DNA of 64,000 nucleotides from Lepidostoma basale (GCA_022606425.2 JAHDVF020001569.1:124001-188000), one strand, 5' to 3'. Counted from the stretch's first letter, positions 55,401 through 63,669 are shown. The notes: generated by a model from the sequence alone, not told the origin. Numbers and translations: made by a program.

Positions 55401-58400
55401 AAAACCTTCGAGAATGGTTCATTTGCAGCATAATATCCCTGTCCCTCAAGGATTTCTTCTTCTTCGAAGCCACATTTTAAATGGTGCAATCGGTAAAATG
55501 AACTTTAGCTAGATGGTGATCAAATAGTACAATTTGTAATTCAACATGACCATAGACAAGTGTCAATAATGTGTATGAAAATTGCAGTATAATTAGAAAA
55601 TACAGGTAGGTACTGACAATAAAAACATTATTTTTAAAAACAGTTGGATGATCAAATATAGAATTCAAATTAGAATGTTGTTCTCAGGGTAAGGATCAAA
55701 AGAAACAGAATATAAGGTGACCTACCTATCGGGGTATGCTTGGGCGTTGAGCGAACACATGTGCGCAACCTCTTTGAGGTTAACATTGGAGAAGACCAGC
55801 TTGTGGTTGGAGGAATATATCACGGTCGGCCGATCAGAACATGCAAAGACATTGGTTGTCCAGAGAGATCTGAAATGGGAAAATACAATTTTAGTACATA
55901 TTACAAAAAAACATTGTTTCAATGGCCCGGAGTATGTATTTACTTATCCAAACTTTTTTTATTTTATTCAATGTATACTAGCGGACCCGGCAATGCTTCG
56001 CTATTGCTGTATTTGAGTACATATATGAATTAAACAAATATAATTGAAGTTTATGTGAATAAGTCTAAGGTAATGATTTTCGAAAAAGAAGGAAGCATGA
56101 CAGTCTGCAACATTAGTATAAACGGTGAAAATCTGGAACAAGTGGATGAATATGTTTATTTAGGAAGTATGTTTACAAAGGATGGGAGGGTGGAGAAGGA
56201 TACTGAAAGAAGGGTTGGGGCAGGCAACAGAATAAATGGTGCACTTAAAGTTGTCATCGCAATCAAAAGCCTATCCAAAAAAGCTAAGATGGCAGTGCAC
56301 AATGGTGTTCTTGTGCCGACCCTTATGTATGGAAGTGAAGCATGGAACTGGCAAAAGAAGGATGAAAGTAGAATAAATGCAGTAGAAATGAGATCTCTAA
56401 GACGAATGTGTGGCAAATCTGTATATGATAGAGTGACAAATGCAAGTATAAGAAGTGAATGTGGTGCGAATGAAAGTGTTATGAACAAAATAAGGAAAGG
56501 GTCATTAAGATGGTTTGGACACATGGAAAGAATGAGTGAAGACAGAATGGTAAAGAAGGTATATGTAAACAGCGTGAACGGAGCTAGAAATAGAGGAAGA
56601 CCGAGAAAAACGTGGCACGATCAAATCAATCAAATATTGAATGTCGGTCACGTGAGGAGTCGGAAAAATCGACGTGCGTGCATGACAAGATGTATGAACA
56701 GTGTGGCGTCAGGACAGAACAGTGTGGCGTTCCATTCTTTCTGCCTACCCCTCCGGGGAGACGGCGTGATGGTAAGTTAGTTAGTTAGTTTTTTAATTGA
56801 AGTTTAATTCATTTATGCCATTCAACACAATACAGTGTGTTTCTCCAAACACATGGACCTTTAACAATTAAATTAATTGAGGGTACTACTTGCAAAGTCA
56901 GTAACCTCCACAAATTTTATTTTGAGAAAAATGAAAAAATGTGTTTTTTTGTTCTGGATATCAGATATAATATGTTTATGGCTTGTATGTGTTTAATTAA
57001 TGGAGAAAACGACGATCACCAAAAAAAGTATATTAAAAACAAGAGTAAAACTGAGATAAATTGAATTATAGTTTGGATTTTGCTGACTTTGGAGGTTACC
57101 AGGTTTGCAACACATAACTTTGGAATTTACCTACTTTGATTATAACATCAGAGAAAACAATTTAAAAAAGTATTTTAGTACAATAATAATCGGTTAATTA
57201 AGATGGTTTGGAAAGAATGGTAAAAAAAATTATATGTTAACGATGTAAATGGTGTATGAATGTTGAGGAGGCGAGAGAAATATGTCAGGAAAGAAAAATG
57301 TGGTAGTCCATTCTTTCTGCCTACCCCTTCGGGGAGACGGCGTGATGGTTAGTTAGCTAGTTAGTTAATAATTGTTTGAATCGGGGACTGCTATTGGTCG
57401 AGACAAAATCAAGATGGCGGCAAGTGGATGTTACTGATTTTGCAAGATACATCAAATTTCAAGTCTTATTTTACTTGAAATTAAGCTAGTTATGATCCTA
57501 ACATTTGCACACAATATACAAAAATACTTTATTAATAATCTACCACTCAAAGTTGGAATTTTTTTTTTTTTGGAGGTTACTGGCTTTGCAAGTAGTGCCC
57601 TTAATTAATGATTTAAATTTTTGCTTGAATACACATGCAGTAATATCACTATGATTTACTGACGATTGACCACTGTCATTAAAGCTGATTCAAGCGCCAT
57701 CTCTTGGTGACCTACATTACACACAATTAAAAACTTACAGCAAACAAAATTAGTTCGAACCAATATAGACTGTAACGCGTCTGGCAATAAGATAGTTATT
57801 TGCCTGTCACATTAAGAATTCATACAGATGCATTAAAAAAGTGGATTAGTCTCAGTTCTTACCAAAAATCATTATTTAAACCTTTCCCGAACTAATAAGA
57901 ACAAACTGTAAATATTTCATCGCAATCAGTTCAGTATTTTCCGTGTCTATTGGTCCCATAGCCACGAACATTGACTTTTATTTATGTAGATTTTTTAATA
58001 CAGTGAATCAAATCATGAATATATTATGGTGGACCATCCGACCTGAAGGTCCTCAAGACAGTAGGCTGCGTGCCGAGGGTGACCCTCTTCTTCTGGGAGA
58101 GGATGCCGCTCTTGAGGTTGAGAGTGAAGTAGAACATGGAGCCATCCCCCAGGGCGCACAACAGGTAGCAGCACCCCTCCAGCACGCATATCAGGAGAGA
58201 GCGGGGTATTATCTCTACAAAAAATGTGAAACAATTAGTATCAAGAAAATAAAAACAAATTTTAAAGAAATAAATTATAATTAAAAATTGGATGATTTAT
58301 AAAGCAATCTTTGTGAATTATTCACCTCAAGGGGCAGTGTAGAAAAGTGATTCATGTTACACCACTTTACTAATGAAAATGTCTGTTTTCTAGTCGTTTT

Positions 58401-61400
58401 AATATATTAGGACCTAAGCTTAGCGAAGTGAACTAATCCGAACTAATCGCAGACTAACCCCAAGTTCGACATCAGGCGCGACTGCGCGAGCCAACACCTC
58501 TCCTACTGATACTACTGATCTTGCTCCGTACCAACAAATGAACACATACGTAAGATGTGTCGAGCCTCAGACGGTACAAAACATTCACTCATAGGTGATA
58601 TTTTGAACCTTTTTGAATGGGCTTTTATGATATATGGAGAACGAATGCAGATTTGGAATATTGTCACTTTGGAGTGTTGACTGTGTTTATTTTTTAATCA
58701 AACTAATTGTAACTGATGATTATCTGTTCAGGTAGTATGTTCACAGTGGATGGCCGAAAGGACAGTGATTTTGAAAGAAGGGTTGGTTTGGGTGACAAAG
58801 TGAATGGAGCTTTAAAAGTAGTTATTGGAAACAAGAATTTATCAATGAAAGCGAAAATGGCCGTTCACAATGGAGTTCTGGTCCCAACCCTTATGTATGG
58901 AAGCGAAGCATGGAACTGGCAGAAGAAAGATGAGAGCAGAATAAATGCGGTATAGATGAGGTCCCTAAGATGTATGTGTGATAGAACGATGTACGACAGA
59001 ATCTCAAATGCTGATATTAAGAAGGAATGTAGAGAGAAAGAAGGTATTATTAACAAAATTATGAAAGGATCGCTGCGTTGGTTATGAAAGAATGGTTAAA
59101 AAAAGTATATGTTAACGATGTAAGTGGAGTAAGGAATCGAGGTAGACCGAGGAAAACATGGCATGACCAAATTAATCATATTATTAAAATTGGTCATGTC
59201 AGAAGCCGGAAGAATCGACGTGCGTGTATGACCCGATGTATGAATGTGGAGGAAGCTAGAGAAGTATGTCAGGATAGAGTAGTGTGGCGGTCGGAAACGG
59301 CGTGATGGTTTGTTGTTGTTGTTAATTATCTGTTGGGTTAAGGGTAAAGAAAAGGAGACAGCAATGCGGCCCGACCTCCCATCAGCTTCTCGATGTGCGT
59401 GTGTTCCAGTTCGGGCAGGCTGAGCACGCGCACGGAGATATCGGTCCAGAGACCCACCCCCACCAGCGCTGCCAGGCCGGTCTCCTCCTCGGGCGGGCTC
59501 AGATCAATGCAGGCCACTTCCTCCTCCATGCACACGTGTCTGCAACAAATTACAATACTCAAATTAATTATTCTAGCAATTGCTTTGCAGCAAAGTCTGA
59601 CATTATTGCTGGTTCTTAGGATGCCACTTTTTAACATGGTGATTCCCCCACAACAATACAATCTTTTTAGCTATTGATTCTCATGACATGTGATAAGTAG
59701 CAATCGTCGGGAATCAAACCCGGGACCTTCGGTGTGGCAGTAGCAGCTTTCGAATATTACATGACACATCCCACGCTTAATAGTAAACTGACCGATTATG
59801 GTTTAGGTCATAATTGAGTTAACATTAGACAGAGGCTTGTGTTAACGCTATCCATCTATTTTTCACAATGTTAACGCTATCCATTCGTACGTACGATAAT
59901 CGTTCACGATGTTAACGCTATCCATTTGTACGTACGATAATCGTTCACAATGTTAACGCTATCCATTCGTTCGTGTTTTTCGACTATTTTTGTTAAAACA
60001 CCGACTCGTGTCAGATTGAGCCAAACTCGCTTTTTTGAGTTAAGCCAGTGTTCTATTAAGCGTGCAACATGTTGTGAAATTTTTTGCCTGCCAAAAATTA
60101 CACCGCTTCGAAGTAACTACCAACGAACTTGCATTGCATAATATACTTGTCTGAAATGACAAAAAATCTTCCGTCCGGTCAAGTGTGAAAATTCCTAGAA
60201 GGGCATGCATGACATCTCGGAGTTAAACAACATATGCAGGGTGTCCAGAAAAAAAAAAATTCGTCTTAAAATAGAAACTGTCCCCTTACTTAATCAATAG
60301 CCTTAGAGCAATAAAACACCCTCAACTCAATACTTCCATCTAAAAATCCTTTCAACATTTAACCCATTGATGTCGATTGTTATTTCCCTAGTACTGGCCA
60401 AGTTAACTAACACATGTTATAATGTTTCTAAGTTCTTGCACTCAGTTTGTAATAATTTTGGTTACTTTATATCGTTCTACCGATGATGAAGGTGTAAGCC
60501 TTTGAAACATGTCGAGAAAAATAAACTCAAAAGTAGAAAAAAAAGGTGCTTTAATTCATAAAAAAATCTAAAAAATTATAAATAAACAATTCCTGCAACA
60601 AGGTGCGATCGCATCATGACGTGACCCCGCGAAGCACATTAAAACGAAGATAGGACCGGCCATTGCCCCCCACCCCGAGAAGCCAAGAACCTCGGAGAGT
60701 GAGAGAGAAAGAGCCGTGGCCGGTTCACATTTAATCTACTCCTATATTTTTCTTTGTCCCACTGTACATGCAAATTAAAAAATATGCGCCTAACAAATAT
60801 AAAAAGGGACACAGGATTCGACGACCTTCGTGGCTGAGTGCTTTGACTGCCACATCGAAGGTCCTGGGTTTGATTCCTCGCGATGGCAGTGTGATTGTCA
60901 CACTTTCTTTGGTGTGGTGAAGAATTCACGTGACAATAAAATGACGATAGATTAGCTACCTTTCACATGTCACGAGAATCAATATGATAGTTATACCCTT
61001 TACATCGATTTGGCTCGTGCTGCTATAGTAATAATAATATGGGAAGCAGATTCATGGACACATGACAGTGGGAAATGAAAGGGACAGAGGAGATAAATGC
61101 GGAATAGGGTCAGGATGCACATTATTATTATATACAGCGGACATGAAACAGGCCAGGGAAGACGACAATATAAAACAAAAATATATATTTAGAAGAAATC
61201 GCCGTGAGGGAGAGAGACGACGTACAGCTCTCTAGGGAACCCCCAGCGAGAAAATCGGCACACCCTCAGAGGTAATAGAGACGGCACTATTACGGTGACT
61301 TCCGGTGAGACTTGACAAACAGGAGCAGCACCAATGACTAACGGGCTAAATAACTCAAGAAGCTCGCAGGAGGACGAGGACGGCTATGTGCCAACCTCGT

Positions 61401-63661
61401 CAAATTCACGAGTCCACGCTCCCATGAAGTATGCAAAGCTATGTCTGCTGGCCGTCAACTGAATTCCAGACCGGGCCAACCGCCACCTTCACTTCACTAA
61501 TCATTCGGCCCCTTAGGACGTGGAAGCCCATCGGGGGCCCCCCGCCGCACTCCGGGTCCGGTGCCAATCCTTGAGCCGTGGCAGGTTCACCCCCCCTATC
61601 ACGCTGCTGCTACCAGCTGCCGATTCTTCCCGCCCTTGTGGCTGGAGCCGCGCCACGCGGATCCCCACTTTAGTGTGTAGTTTAGTTATAATAGTTTTCT
61701 TAGACTAATTAGATTATAGTTAGGTGGCCACCATAAGGATAATTATATCTAGGGTAAGTCATTTTTATTCGTAAATAAATTTATATTGTTTAAATTGATA
61801 AACTACACTTTCATTTACGCATTCTGGCTTGTCTACCTTCACCAACTGACGGCATCACTGGACCTACCTTCTGGTGAGCCATAGTTATGGGAAGACCCAG
61901 GAGCCGCTGAAGCCTGAGAGGACTCGAGGATCTGGAAGGTAAGGTCAAATAAAATCCATCCCCAATCGTTAAGCGTCCATCGACGCTTTTTTCCTCTTTC
62001 TCTGCCTGTTCTGTTTGGGAGGAGGGATGACTCATATATTACAAAAATTATAAAACAGCATTTCAAAATCTTCTTACCGACCACTACACCAATTCGCATG
62101 TTTTTACACTCAAAATAACGTTCAAAGTGCCACCTTTTCAAAGAGAGTTTAATGGTGTTGCTGTGATGTGTTTTCTGAGTTATTTGCAATTGACGCCATC
62201 TATTGGGAAAAACGACACAAACTTTTTTCCAAACCCAATTTAAGGGTCGGTACAATAACACCATTGTGCACTTCCAACTTAGCTTTTTTGGAAAGGCTTT
62301 TGTTTGCAATGACAAATTTAAGTGCACCATTCACTTTGAGCCTGCCTCAACCCATCTTTCAATATTCCTCTCCACTCGCCCTTACTTGTAAACATTCTTC
62401 CTAAATATGCAAACTCATCCAGTTGTTCCAGACGTTCACCATTCACACTAATGTTGCAGACTGTCATGCTTTCTTCTTCTTTTTTTAAAACATTACCTTA
62501 GATTTATTCACATTCATAATCAAATTTAATCGCATGCATCTCGAACATACTAGACACTAGGAGTTGTAGTTCATGCTCGTTGTCTGCAAGTAAGACAACA
62601 TTCATCATCAGCCGTCTGTCATTCACTGCTGAATGTAGGCCTCTCCCAAAGCCCAAAGACAACATTGTCCGTAAACAATAGACAGCTTACTGACACTCCG
62701 CTCATTTTGGCACCTACATCCAACCCTTTCAGCTCTTTTATACACTTGTCCACTATTGAAATAACCACGGGGACATTACGTAACCATGTTATTTGCAAAC
62801 ATACTTCATAAATATACAAATTCATCCACTTGTTTCAGATGCTTACAATTTATGATCGCCAAGCAAAAATGGCCGTTCAAAATGGAGTTCTAGTTCCAAC
62901 CCTTATTTATAGAAGCGAAGAATAAATGCGATAAGATGAGTTTCAAATGCTGATATTGGGAAGGAATGTAGAGCAGAAAAAAGTATTATGAACACAATTA
63001 TGAAAGGATCATTGCGTTGGTTTGGTCACATGGAATGCATAGATGAAGAAAGAATGGTTAAGAAATTATATGCTAACGATGTGAATGGAGTACGGTGTCA
63101 AGGAAGACAGAGGAAAACATGGCATGACCAAGTCAATCAAATTTTAAAGGTCGGCCATGTTAGAAGTCGAAAGAATGGACGTGCGTGTATGACTCGAAGT
63201 ATGAATGTGGAGGAATCTAGAGAGATATGTCTGGATAGAGTAGTGTGGCAGTCCATTATCTCTGCTTACCCTTTATTGTCCACTAGTTTCATATTTTCTC
63301 CGTTCGTTCTGCAAACTATTATGCTTTCTTCTTTTTCAAAAAATCATTACTTTTGACTAATTCATATTCATCATCAAACAGTATCGCACCTCATACATAC
63401 TAGATACCAGGAATGGTTAATCCAATTATCCAAATTTTAACATAACCGGATCACGCCTGGCATTCATTACGGGACTTACTTCTTGAGTATGAGCTCCCCG
63501 TCCCCGATCTGGATGTAGTAGAGGTGAGGGCCGGCAGCGCAGACCACCTGCTGGGCCGCGCATGCCACCACAGCCAGCGTGCGCTCCGCCCGCCACTCCC
63601 CGCGGCTCGCCCAACTGCCATCCGGGCTCCGCGACACCAGGCGGACCCCCACGTCCGTCAC
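40379..63661 (-). CDS. DDB1: DDB1, C-terminal 670 residues (13 exons; 5' part outside window)
   Basis: DDB1 is the WD40 adaptor that bridges CUL4 to DCAF substrate receptors (nuclear and cytosolic, nucleotide excision repair and protein turnover). Thirteen exons join in frame (2,013 nt including TAG). In the human domain scheme they cover the second half of propeller BPB, all of BPC and the C-terminal helical domain. Strong colinear matches include [99 protein letters not shown] and the terminal [20 protein letters not shown]. No disabling change is seen, so the gene appears functional. The closest alternatives (CPSF1, SF3B3) lack these identities. Exons coding ~470 N-terminal residues lie beyond 64000. 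Confidence 0.95.
40666..41951 (+). mobile_element. Mariner transposon 2 (1,286 bp, cecropia-like)
   Basis: Inverted termini starting TTAGGTCCTTACATATGAAA, about 28 bp with one mismatch, TA on both sides. Size equals that of the cecropia-subfamily mariners. It lies in the last DDB1 intron, opposite to the gene. Confidence 0.92.
40855..41874 (+). pseudogene. Mariner transposase with two compensating frameshifts
   Basis: 339 codons open from ATG to TAA. HTH with [13 protein letters not shown] linker, first catalytic D in [11 protein letters not shown], second in [10 protein letters not shown], third in [12 protein letters not shown] with 34 residues between the last two (D,D34D). Between 41695 and 41800 the open frame reads [13 protein letters not shown]..; the shifted frame instead gives [20 protein letters not shown], the expected family sequence. 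An extra base in a T run and a second indel in another T run restore the terminal [18 protein letters not shown]. Probably inactive or weakened. Confidence 0.9.
41970..42110 (-). mobile_element. SINE S2, truncated
   Basis: TTTATTTAACGATCTTCAAT.. and complement of GGTTCCAAGCCTGGACACGA match 35180-35352; the tRNA-like head is cut. Confidence 0.6.
42200..42393. other. DDB1 intron stretch with a retroelement-like scrap
   Basis: GGAGAAGGCAATAGGAAACC.. CGTCCGGGGGAGATGACACGG resembles the intergenic/3' part of non-LTR elements also seen at 52135-52200. No frame. Confidence 0.35.
42394..42620 (-). CDS. DDB1: DDB1 exon (C-terminal domain core)
   Basis: Acceptor ..ATTTCAG, begins GTCTGGTAACCC, ends GGCCTGCAG before GTTTGT. 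Carries [14 protein letters not shown] and [20 protein letters not shown]. Confidence 0.94.
42850..43104. mobile_element. Tc1/mariner-type MITE in a palindromic target
   Basis: Core element 42861-43093 with termini CAGGGGAAGAACAAGGAGTG (and near-complement), flanked by TA. Outside the TA, ATTGAAGAC and GTCTTCAAT continue the symmetry. Confidence 0.75.
43105..43449. other. DDB1 intron, no gene seen
   Basis: One short open frame (43106-43375) without recognised features. Confidence 0.4.
43450..43770 (-). mobile_element. Family C fragment
   Basis: Complement related to 24425-24720; decayed. Confidence 0.5.
44035..44141 (-). mobile_element. SINE S1 head, inverted
   Basis: On minus: GGCCTTCGTGGCCGAGTGGT (A box), GGTCCCGGGTTTGATTCC (B box), GCGATGGCAGTGTGATTGTC. 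Confidence 0.75.
44244..44676 (+). mobile_element. PIF/Harbinger deletion derivative (433 bp)
   Basis: Inverted termini GGCTTACCGCGCACTAAGCA / near-complement and TAA target duplication at 44241-44243 and 44677-44679. Retains the start of a Harbinger frame, [20 protein letters not shown] then [14 protein letters not shown], similar to copy B at 30868. Confidence 0.87.
44680..45191. mobile_element. Unclassified TIR element (~510 bp)
   Basis: AAGGTCCATTTAAACTAGAC at left pairs with the complement of GTCCAGTGTAAACGGACCTT at right. It directly abuts the Harbinger derivative. No coding capacity seen. Confidence 0.6.
45220..45392 (-). CDS. DDB1: DDB1 exon ([11 protein letters not shown])
   Basis: Acceptor ..CACGTCAG, begins AGCTGCCACATC, ends GCCATTG before consensus GTGAGT. 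Encodes [12 protein letters not shown] and [11 protein letters not shown]. Confidence 0.92.
45534..45792. mobile_element. pogo/Tigger-like MITE
   Basis: CAGTCGAACTTGGTTATTAC at left and complement of TCGCACTCGGTTATTACGAT at right; termini related to 28447-28967. Confidence 0.6.
45965..46095 (-). CDS. DDB1: DDB1 exon ([20 protein letters not shown])
   Basis: Acceptor ..TTTCAG, begins ATGGAAGGAAG, ends AAGGATGG before GTTAGT. The last blade of BPC, with [14 protein letters not shown]. Confidence 0.93.
46219..46295. repeat. 36-bp-arm hairpin with hammerhead-like remnant
   Basis: Arms 46219-46254 and 46260-46295 are near-perfect complements. Plus strand: TTGATAA, GCCTTAGACAGGC stem-loop, GAAAC (46282-46286), ATGTC. 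Confidence 0.6.
46296..46680 (-). mobile_element. Family C C-terminal fragment
   Basis: On minus: [52 protein letters not shown]. Confidence 0.72.
46681..47026. other. DDB1 intron; family A scrap then unassigned
   Basis: 46680-46815 resembles complemented family A (ATGTCCAAATCATCTTAGTG). The rest is unassigned AT-rich DNA. Confidence 0.4.
47027..47744. repeat. Repeat R copy 2, circularly permuted ends plus insertion
   Basis: TTACATCTTCGTCTCTATTG.. occurs at 47027 and again at 47704. The body matches 34388-34896 but starts at a different phase. A ~216-bp segment (47366-47580) absent from copy 1 is bounded by TTGTCAGATGT direct repeats. Confidence 0.72.
47767..47916 (-). CDS. DDB1: DDB1 exon ([19 protein letters not shown])
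   Basis: Acceptor ..TTTCAG, begins GTTAGGTTATTTG (VRLFEW), ends TATAAACAG before GTAAAT. Confidence 0.93.
47996..48560 (-). mobile_element. Family D fragment, copy 2
   Basis: On minus: [51 protein letters not shown]. About 90 percent like 31967-32560 by eye. Confidence 0.75.
48865..50035 (-). mobile_element. Family A fragment, split by family E
   Basis: 48865-48970 and 49376-50035 are consecutive parts of one minus-strand family A copy (3' tail side, then RWFGH.., then region near YADD). They are separated by the family E segment 48972-49375. Confidence 0.65.
48972..49375 (+). mobile_element. Family E fragment inserted in family A
   Basis: Open frame 49096-49362: [65 protein letters not shown]. 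Flanked by ATTGTGCCAC / ATTATGCCAC, a likely target duplication. Confidence 0.72.
50055..50180 (-). CDS. DDB1: DDB1 exon ([13 protein letters not shown])
   Basis: Acceptor ..GTTCCAG, begins GGTCGAATA (GRILLFHW), ends AATAGTACT before GTGAGT. Encodes [20 protein letters not shown] and ASINST. Confidence 0.92.
50225..50930. other. DDB1 intron, no gene seen
   Basis: GTACGTGATACG.. and ACGTATCACGTACG around 50600-50665 form a partial inverted repeat; AACCACCCTACC (50356) and complement GGTAGGGTGGTTAA (50671) suggest a ~325-bp TIR element. Confidence 0.45.
50935..51010 (-). repeat. Degenerate hammerhead-like unit
   Basis: On minus TTGATGA, AGCTTGGTTACAAG, GGAACTAATTAGTATTAAAT; clearly related to the intact unit at 51858-51920. 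Confidence 0.5.
51127..51260 (-). CDS. DDB1: DDB1 exon ([14 protein letters not shown])
   Basis: Acceptor ..TTAAAG, begins TTCTCCATTCAC, ends CCCAAACAG before GTACAG. Encodes [20 protein letters not shown] and ending PDEAEPKQ. Confidence 0.92.
51325..52121. mobile_element. pogo/Tigger-like element P2 (797 bp)
   Basis: Termini CAGTGAAACCCGG / GGGGTTTCACTG, left TA. Interior GTGATTGGTCGACATACGGC matches P1 (38390-39359) inversely. A long palindrome (51705-51963) lies within. Confidence 0.75.
51705..51963. repeat. Perfect palindrome, 106-bp arms, with two hammerhead-like cores
   Basis: 51705-51810 and 51858-51963 are exact reverse complements by eye. The 47-bp centre holds a third partial copy (51825-51854). 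Each arm carries CTGATGA (plus copy 51872-51878), AGCTTGGGTCCAAGC stem-loop, GAAA (51894-51897), CTAGTT, then GGC. GTTATTATA and TATAATAAC outside could close stem I. Confidence 0.85.
52345..52546 (-). CDS. DDB1: DDB1 exon (variable Ser/Ala loop)
   Basis: Acceptor ..ATTGCAG, begins ACGTTTGGTGTG, ends TTTGAAG before GTAAAA. Includes a low-complexity Ala/Ser-rich loop, also variable in other DDB1 proteins, then [14 protein letters not shown]. Confidence 0.91.
52601..53137. mobile_element. TTAA-flanked piggyBac-like element (537 bp)
   Basis: TTAA at 52597 and 53138. Ends CCTTTCCCTTACGGTGATAA and complement of CCCTCCCTTCCCTGTGATGG. No transposase frame. Confidence 0.6.
53142..53779. other. DDB1 intron, no gene seen
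   Basis: An 81-codon open frame at 53263-53508 lacks any recognised motif or splice signals. Confidence 0.4.
53780..54025 (+). mobile_element. Family A fragment, decayed
   Basis: TGGATGAGAGAAGAATGGCT .. GTGTGAATGG, ACATGGAATGATCAAATTTA, ending GAAACGGCATGATGGTGAGT. Confidence 0.55.
54095..54218 (-). CDS. DDB1: DDB1 exon ([18 protein letters not shown])
   Basis: Acceptor ..TTCCAG, begins CCTGGCCCTGGCC, ends ACGCAG before GTGAAT. Encodes [20 protein letters not shown] and [13 protein letters not shown], continuous with the flanking exons. Confidence 0.92.
54280..54550 (-). mobile_element. Family C 3' region
   Basis: TCTCATAACCCATTTCTTTT.. through ATGTGGAACCATCTCTCATG CGTTCCTGG, the UTR seen at 10980 and 21575. 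Interrupted by family B at 54555. Confidence 0.6.
54570..55135 (-). pseudogene. Family B non-LTR C-terminal fragment (149 codons open)
   Basis: On minus: [108 protein letters not shown]. Best family B copy; it sits between two halves of a family C tail. Confidence 0.8.
55140..55240 (+). mobile_element. Family C 3' tail
   Basis: TTTTACCTATACTCAATAGA .. TAATAAACTGATTTGATTTG ATTTCGCC, as at 63890-63969. Confidence 0.65.
55241..55725. other. DDB1 intron, no gene seen
   Basis: AT-rich. 55270-55320 (GTCACGAATGAGGAAGTACT GC) resembles the family D segment HITNEEVLQ. Confidence 0.4.
55726..55869 (-). CDS. DDB1: DDB1 exon ([13 protein letters not shown])
   Basis: Acceptor ..ATTTCAG, ends CCCCGATAG before GTAGGT. 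Nearly identical to vertebrate DDB1 through [20 protein letters not shown]. Confidence 0.93.
56047..56790 (+). pseudogene. Family A non-LTR C-terminal frame (241 codons open)
   Basis: Cleanest family A tail: [118 protein letters not shown], then GGGGAGACGGCGTGATGGTA and AGTTAGTTAGTT. 5'-truncated just after the YADD region. Confidence 0.82.
57195..57370 (+). mobile_element. Family A 3' end
   Basis: GTCAGGAAAGAAAAATGTGG .. CGGGGAGACGGCGTGATGGT TAGTTAGCTAGTTAG. Confidence 0.68.
57371..58042. other. DDB1 intron, no gene seen
   Basis: TTGGAGGTTACTGGCTTTGC AAGTAGTGCCCTTAATTAA at 57570 is the partial complement-like echo of 56870-56910 and 57090 (TTGGAGGTTACC), suggesting an old repeat ending near the family A insertions. 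Confidence 0.4.
58043..58214 (-). CDS. DDB1: DDB1 exon (EIIPRS...[12 protein letters not shown])
   Basis: Acceptor ..TTTGTAG, reads [14 protein letters not shown].., ends ACCTTCAG before GTCGGA. The frame with DDB1 identity differs from the longest open frame here. Confidence 0.9.
58725..59312 (+). mobile_element. Family A fragment
   Basis: [40 protein letters not shown], then after stops [40 protein letters not shown] and a 3' end CGGCGTGATGGTTTG. It stops 60 nt before a DDB1 exon. Confidence 0.72.
59376..59539 (-). CDS. DDB1: DDB1 exon (GLWTDIS)
   Basis: Acceptor ..TTGCAG, encodes [33 protein letters not shown], ends GGGAG before a weak donor GTCGGG. The junction yields LMG-EIIPRS, one residue shorter than the human arrangement. 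Confidence 0.9.
59668..59752 (-). mobile_element. SINE S1 fragment, inverted
   Basis: Complement GAAGGTCCCGGGTTTGATTC CCGACGATTGC and ATCACATGTCATGAGAATCA, joining head and tail with the middle deleted. Confidence 0.6.
59841..59976. repeat. Tandem repeat, 41-bp unit
   Basis: GTTAACGCTATCCAT starts at 59841, 59870, 59911 and 59952. The last full units share CGTACGTACGATAATCGTTC. Confidence 0.9.
60010..60460. other. DDB1 intron, no gene seen
   Basis: Unassigned, moderately AT-rich. Confidence 0.4.
60461..60560 (+). repeat. Hammerhead-like unit, single orientation
   Basis: CCGATGA (60480-60486), GAAGG..CCTTT stem, GAAAC (60504-60508), ATGTC, GAGAAAAATAAACTC. It has one core change from CTGATGA. 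Upstream TTCT can pair with AGAA. Confidence 0.55.
60815..61032 (+). mobile_element. SINE S1, near full length
   Basis: CGACCTTCGTGGCTGAGTGC, GGTCCTGGGTTTGATTCC, GTGTGATTGTCACACTTTCT, CGTGACAATAAAATGACG, ATTTGGCTCGTGCTGC and (ATA)n end. Confidence 0.78.
61060..61900. other. GC-rich island of unknown origin, possible LTR or retroelement 5' part
   Basis: 61200-61680 is far richer in G and C than its surroundings (CATCGGGGGCCCCCCGCCGC). It is followed by an AT-rich segment with AATAAATTTAT at about 61770. No frame or domain recognised; no second copy in the window. Confidence 0.35.
62215..62840 (-). mobile_element. Family A fragments, inverted
   Basis: Complement of ..KSKV..-type and HNGVIVPT.. 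segments; 62660-62720 reads [20 protein letters not shown] on minus, the sequence just before YADD. Confidence 0.62.
62860..63270 (+). mobile_element. Family A C-terminal fragment
   Basis: [55 protein letters not shown] on plus. It faces the inverted copy at 62215. Confidence 0.68.
63480..63661 (-). CDS. DDB1: DDB1 exon (BPB, most 5' in window)
   Basis: Read on minus: acceptor ..TAACAG, begins GTGACGGACGTG ([10 protein letters not shown]), ends AAGAA before GTAAGT. Very GC-rich exon ending in the propeller strand [11 protein letters not shown]. Confidence 0.9.
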
Positions 63662-63669
63662 CTGTTACA

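Noticed and set aside
59841..59976. CRISPR array
   Set aside because: Repeats are contiguous with no unique spacers, in an insect intron; it is a minisatellite.
63480..63661. CPSF1 or SF3B3 instead of DDB1
   Set aside because: These paralogues share the fold, but the downstream exons match DDB1 specifically, including the [14 protein letters not shown] end.
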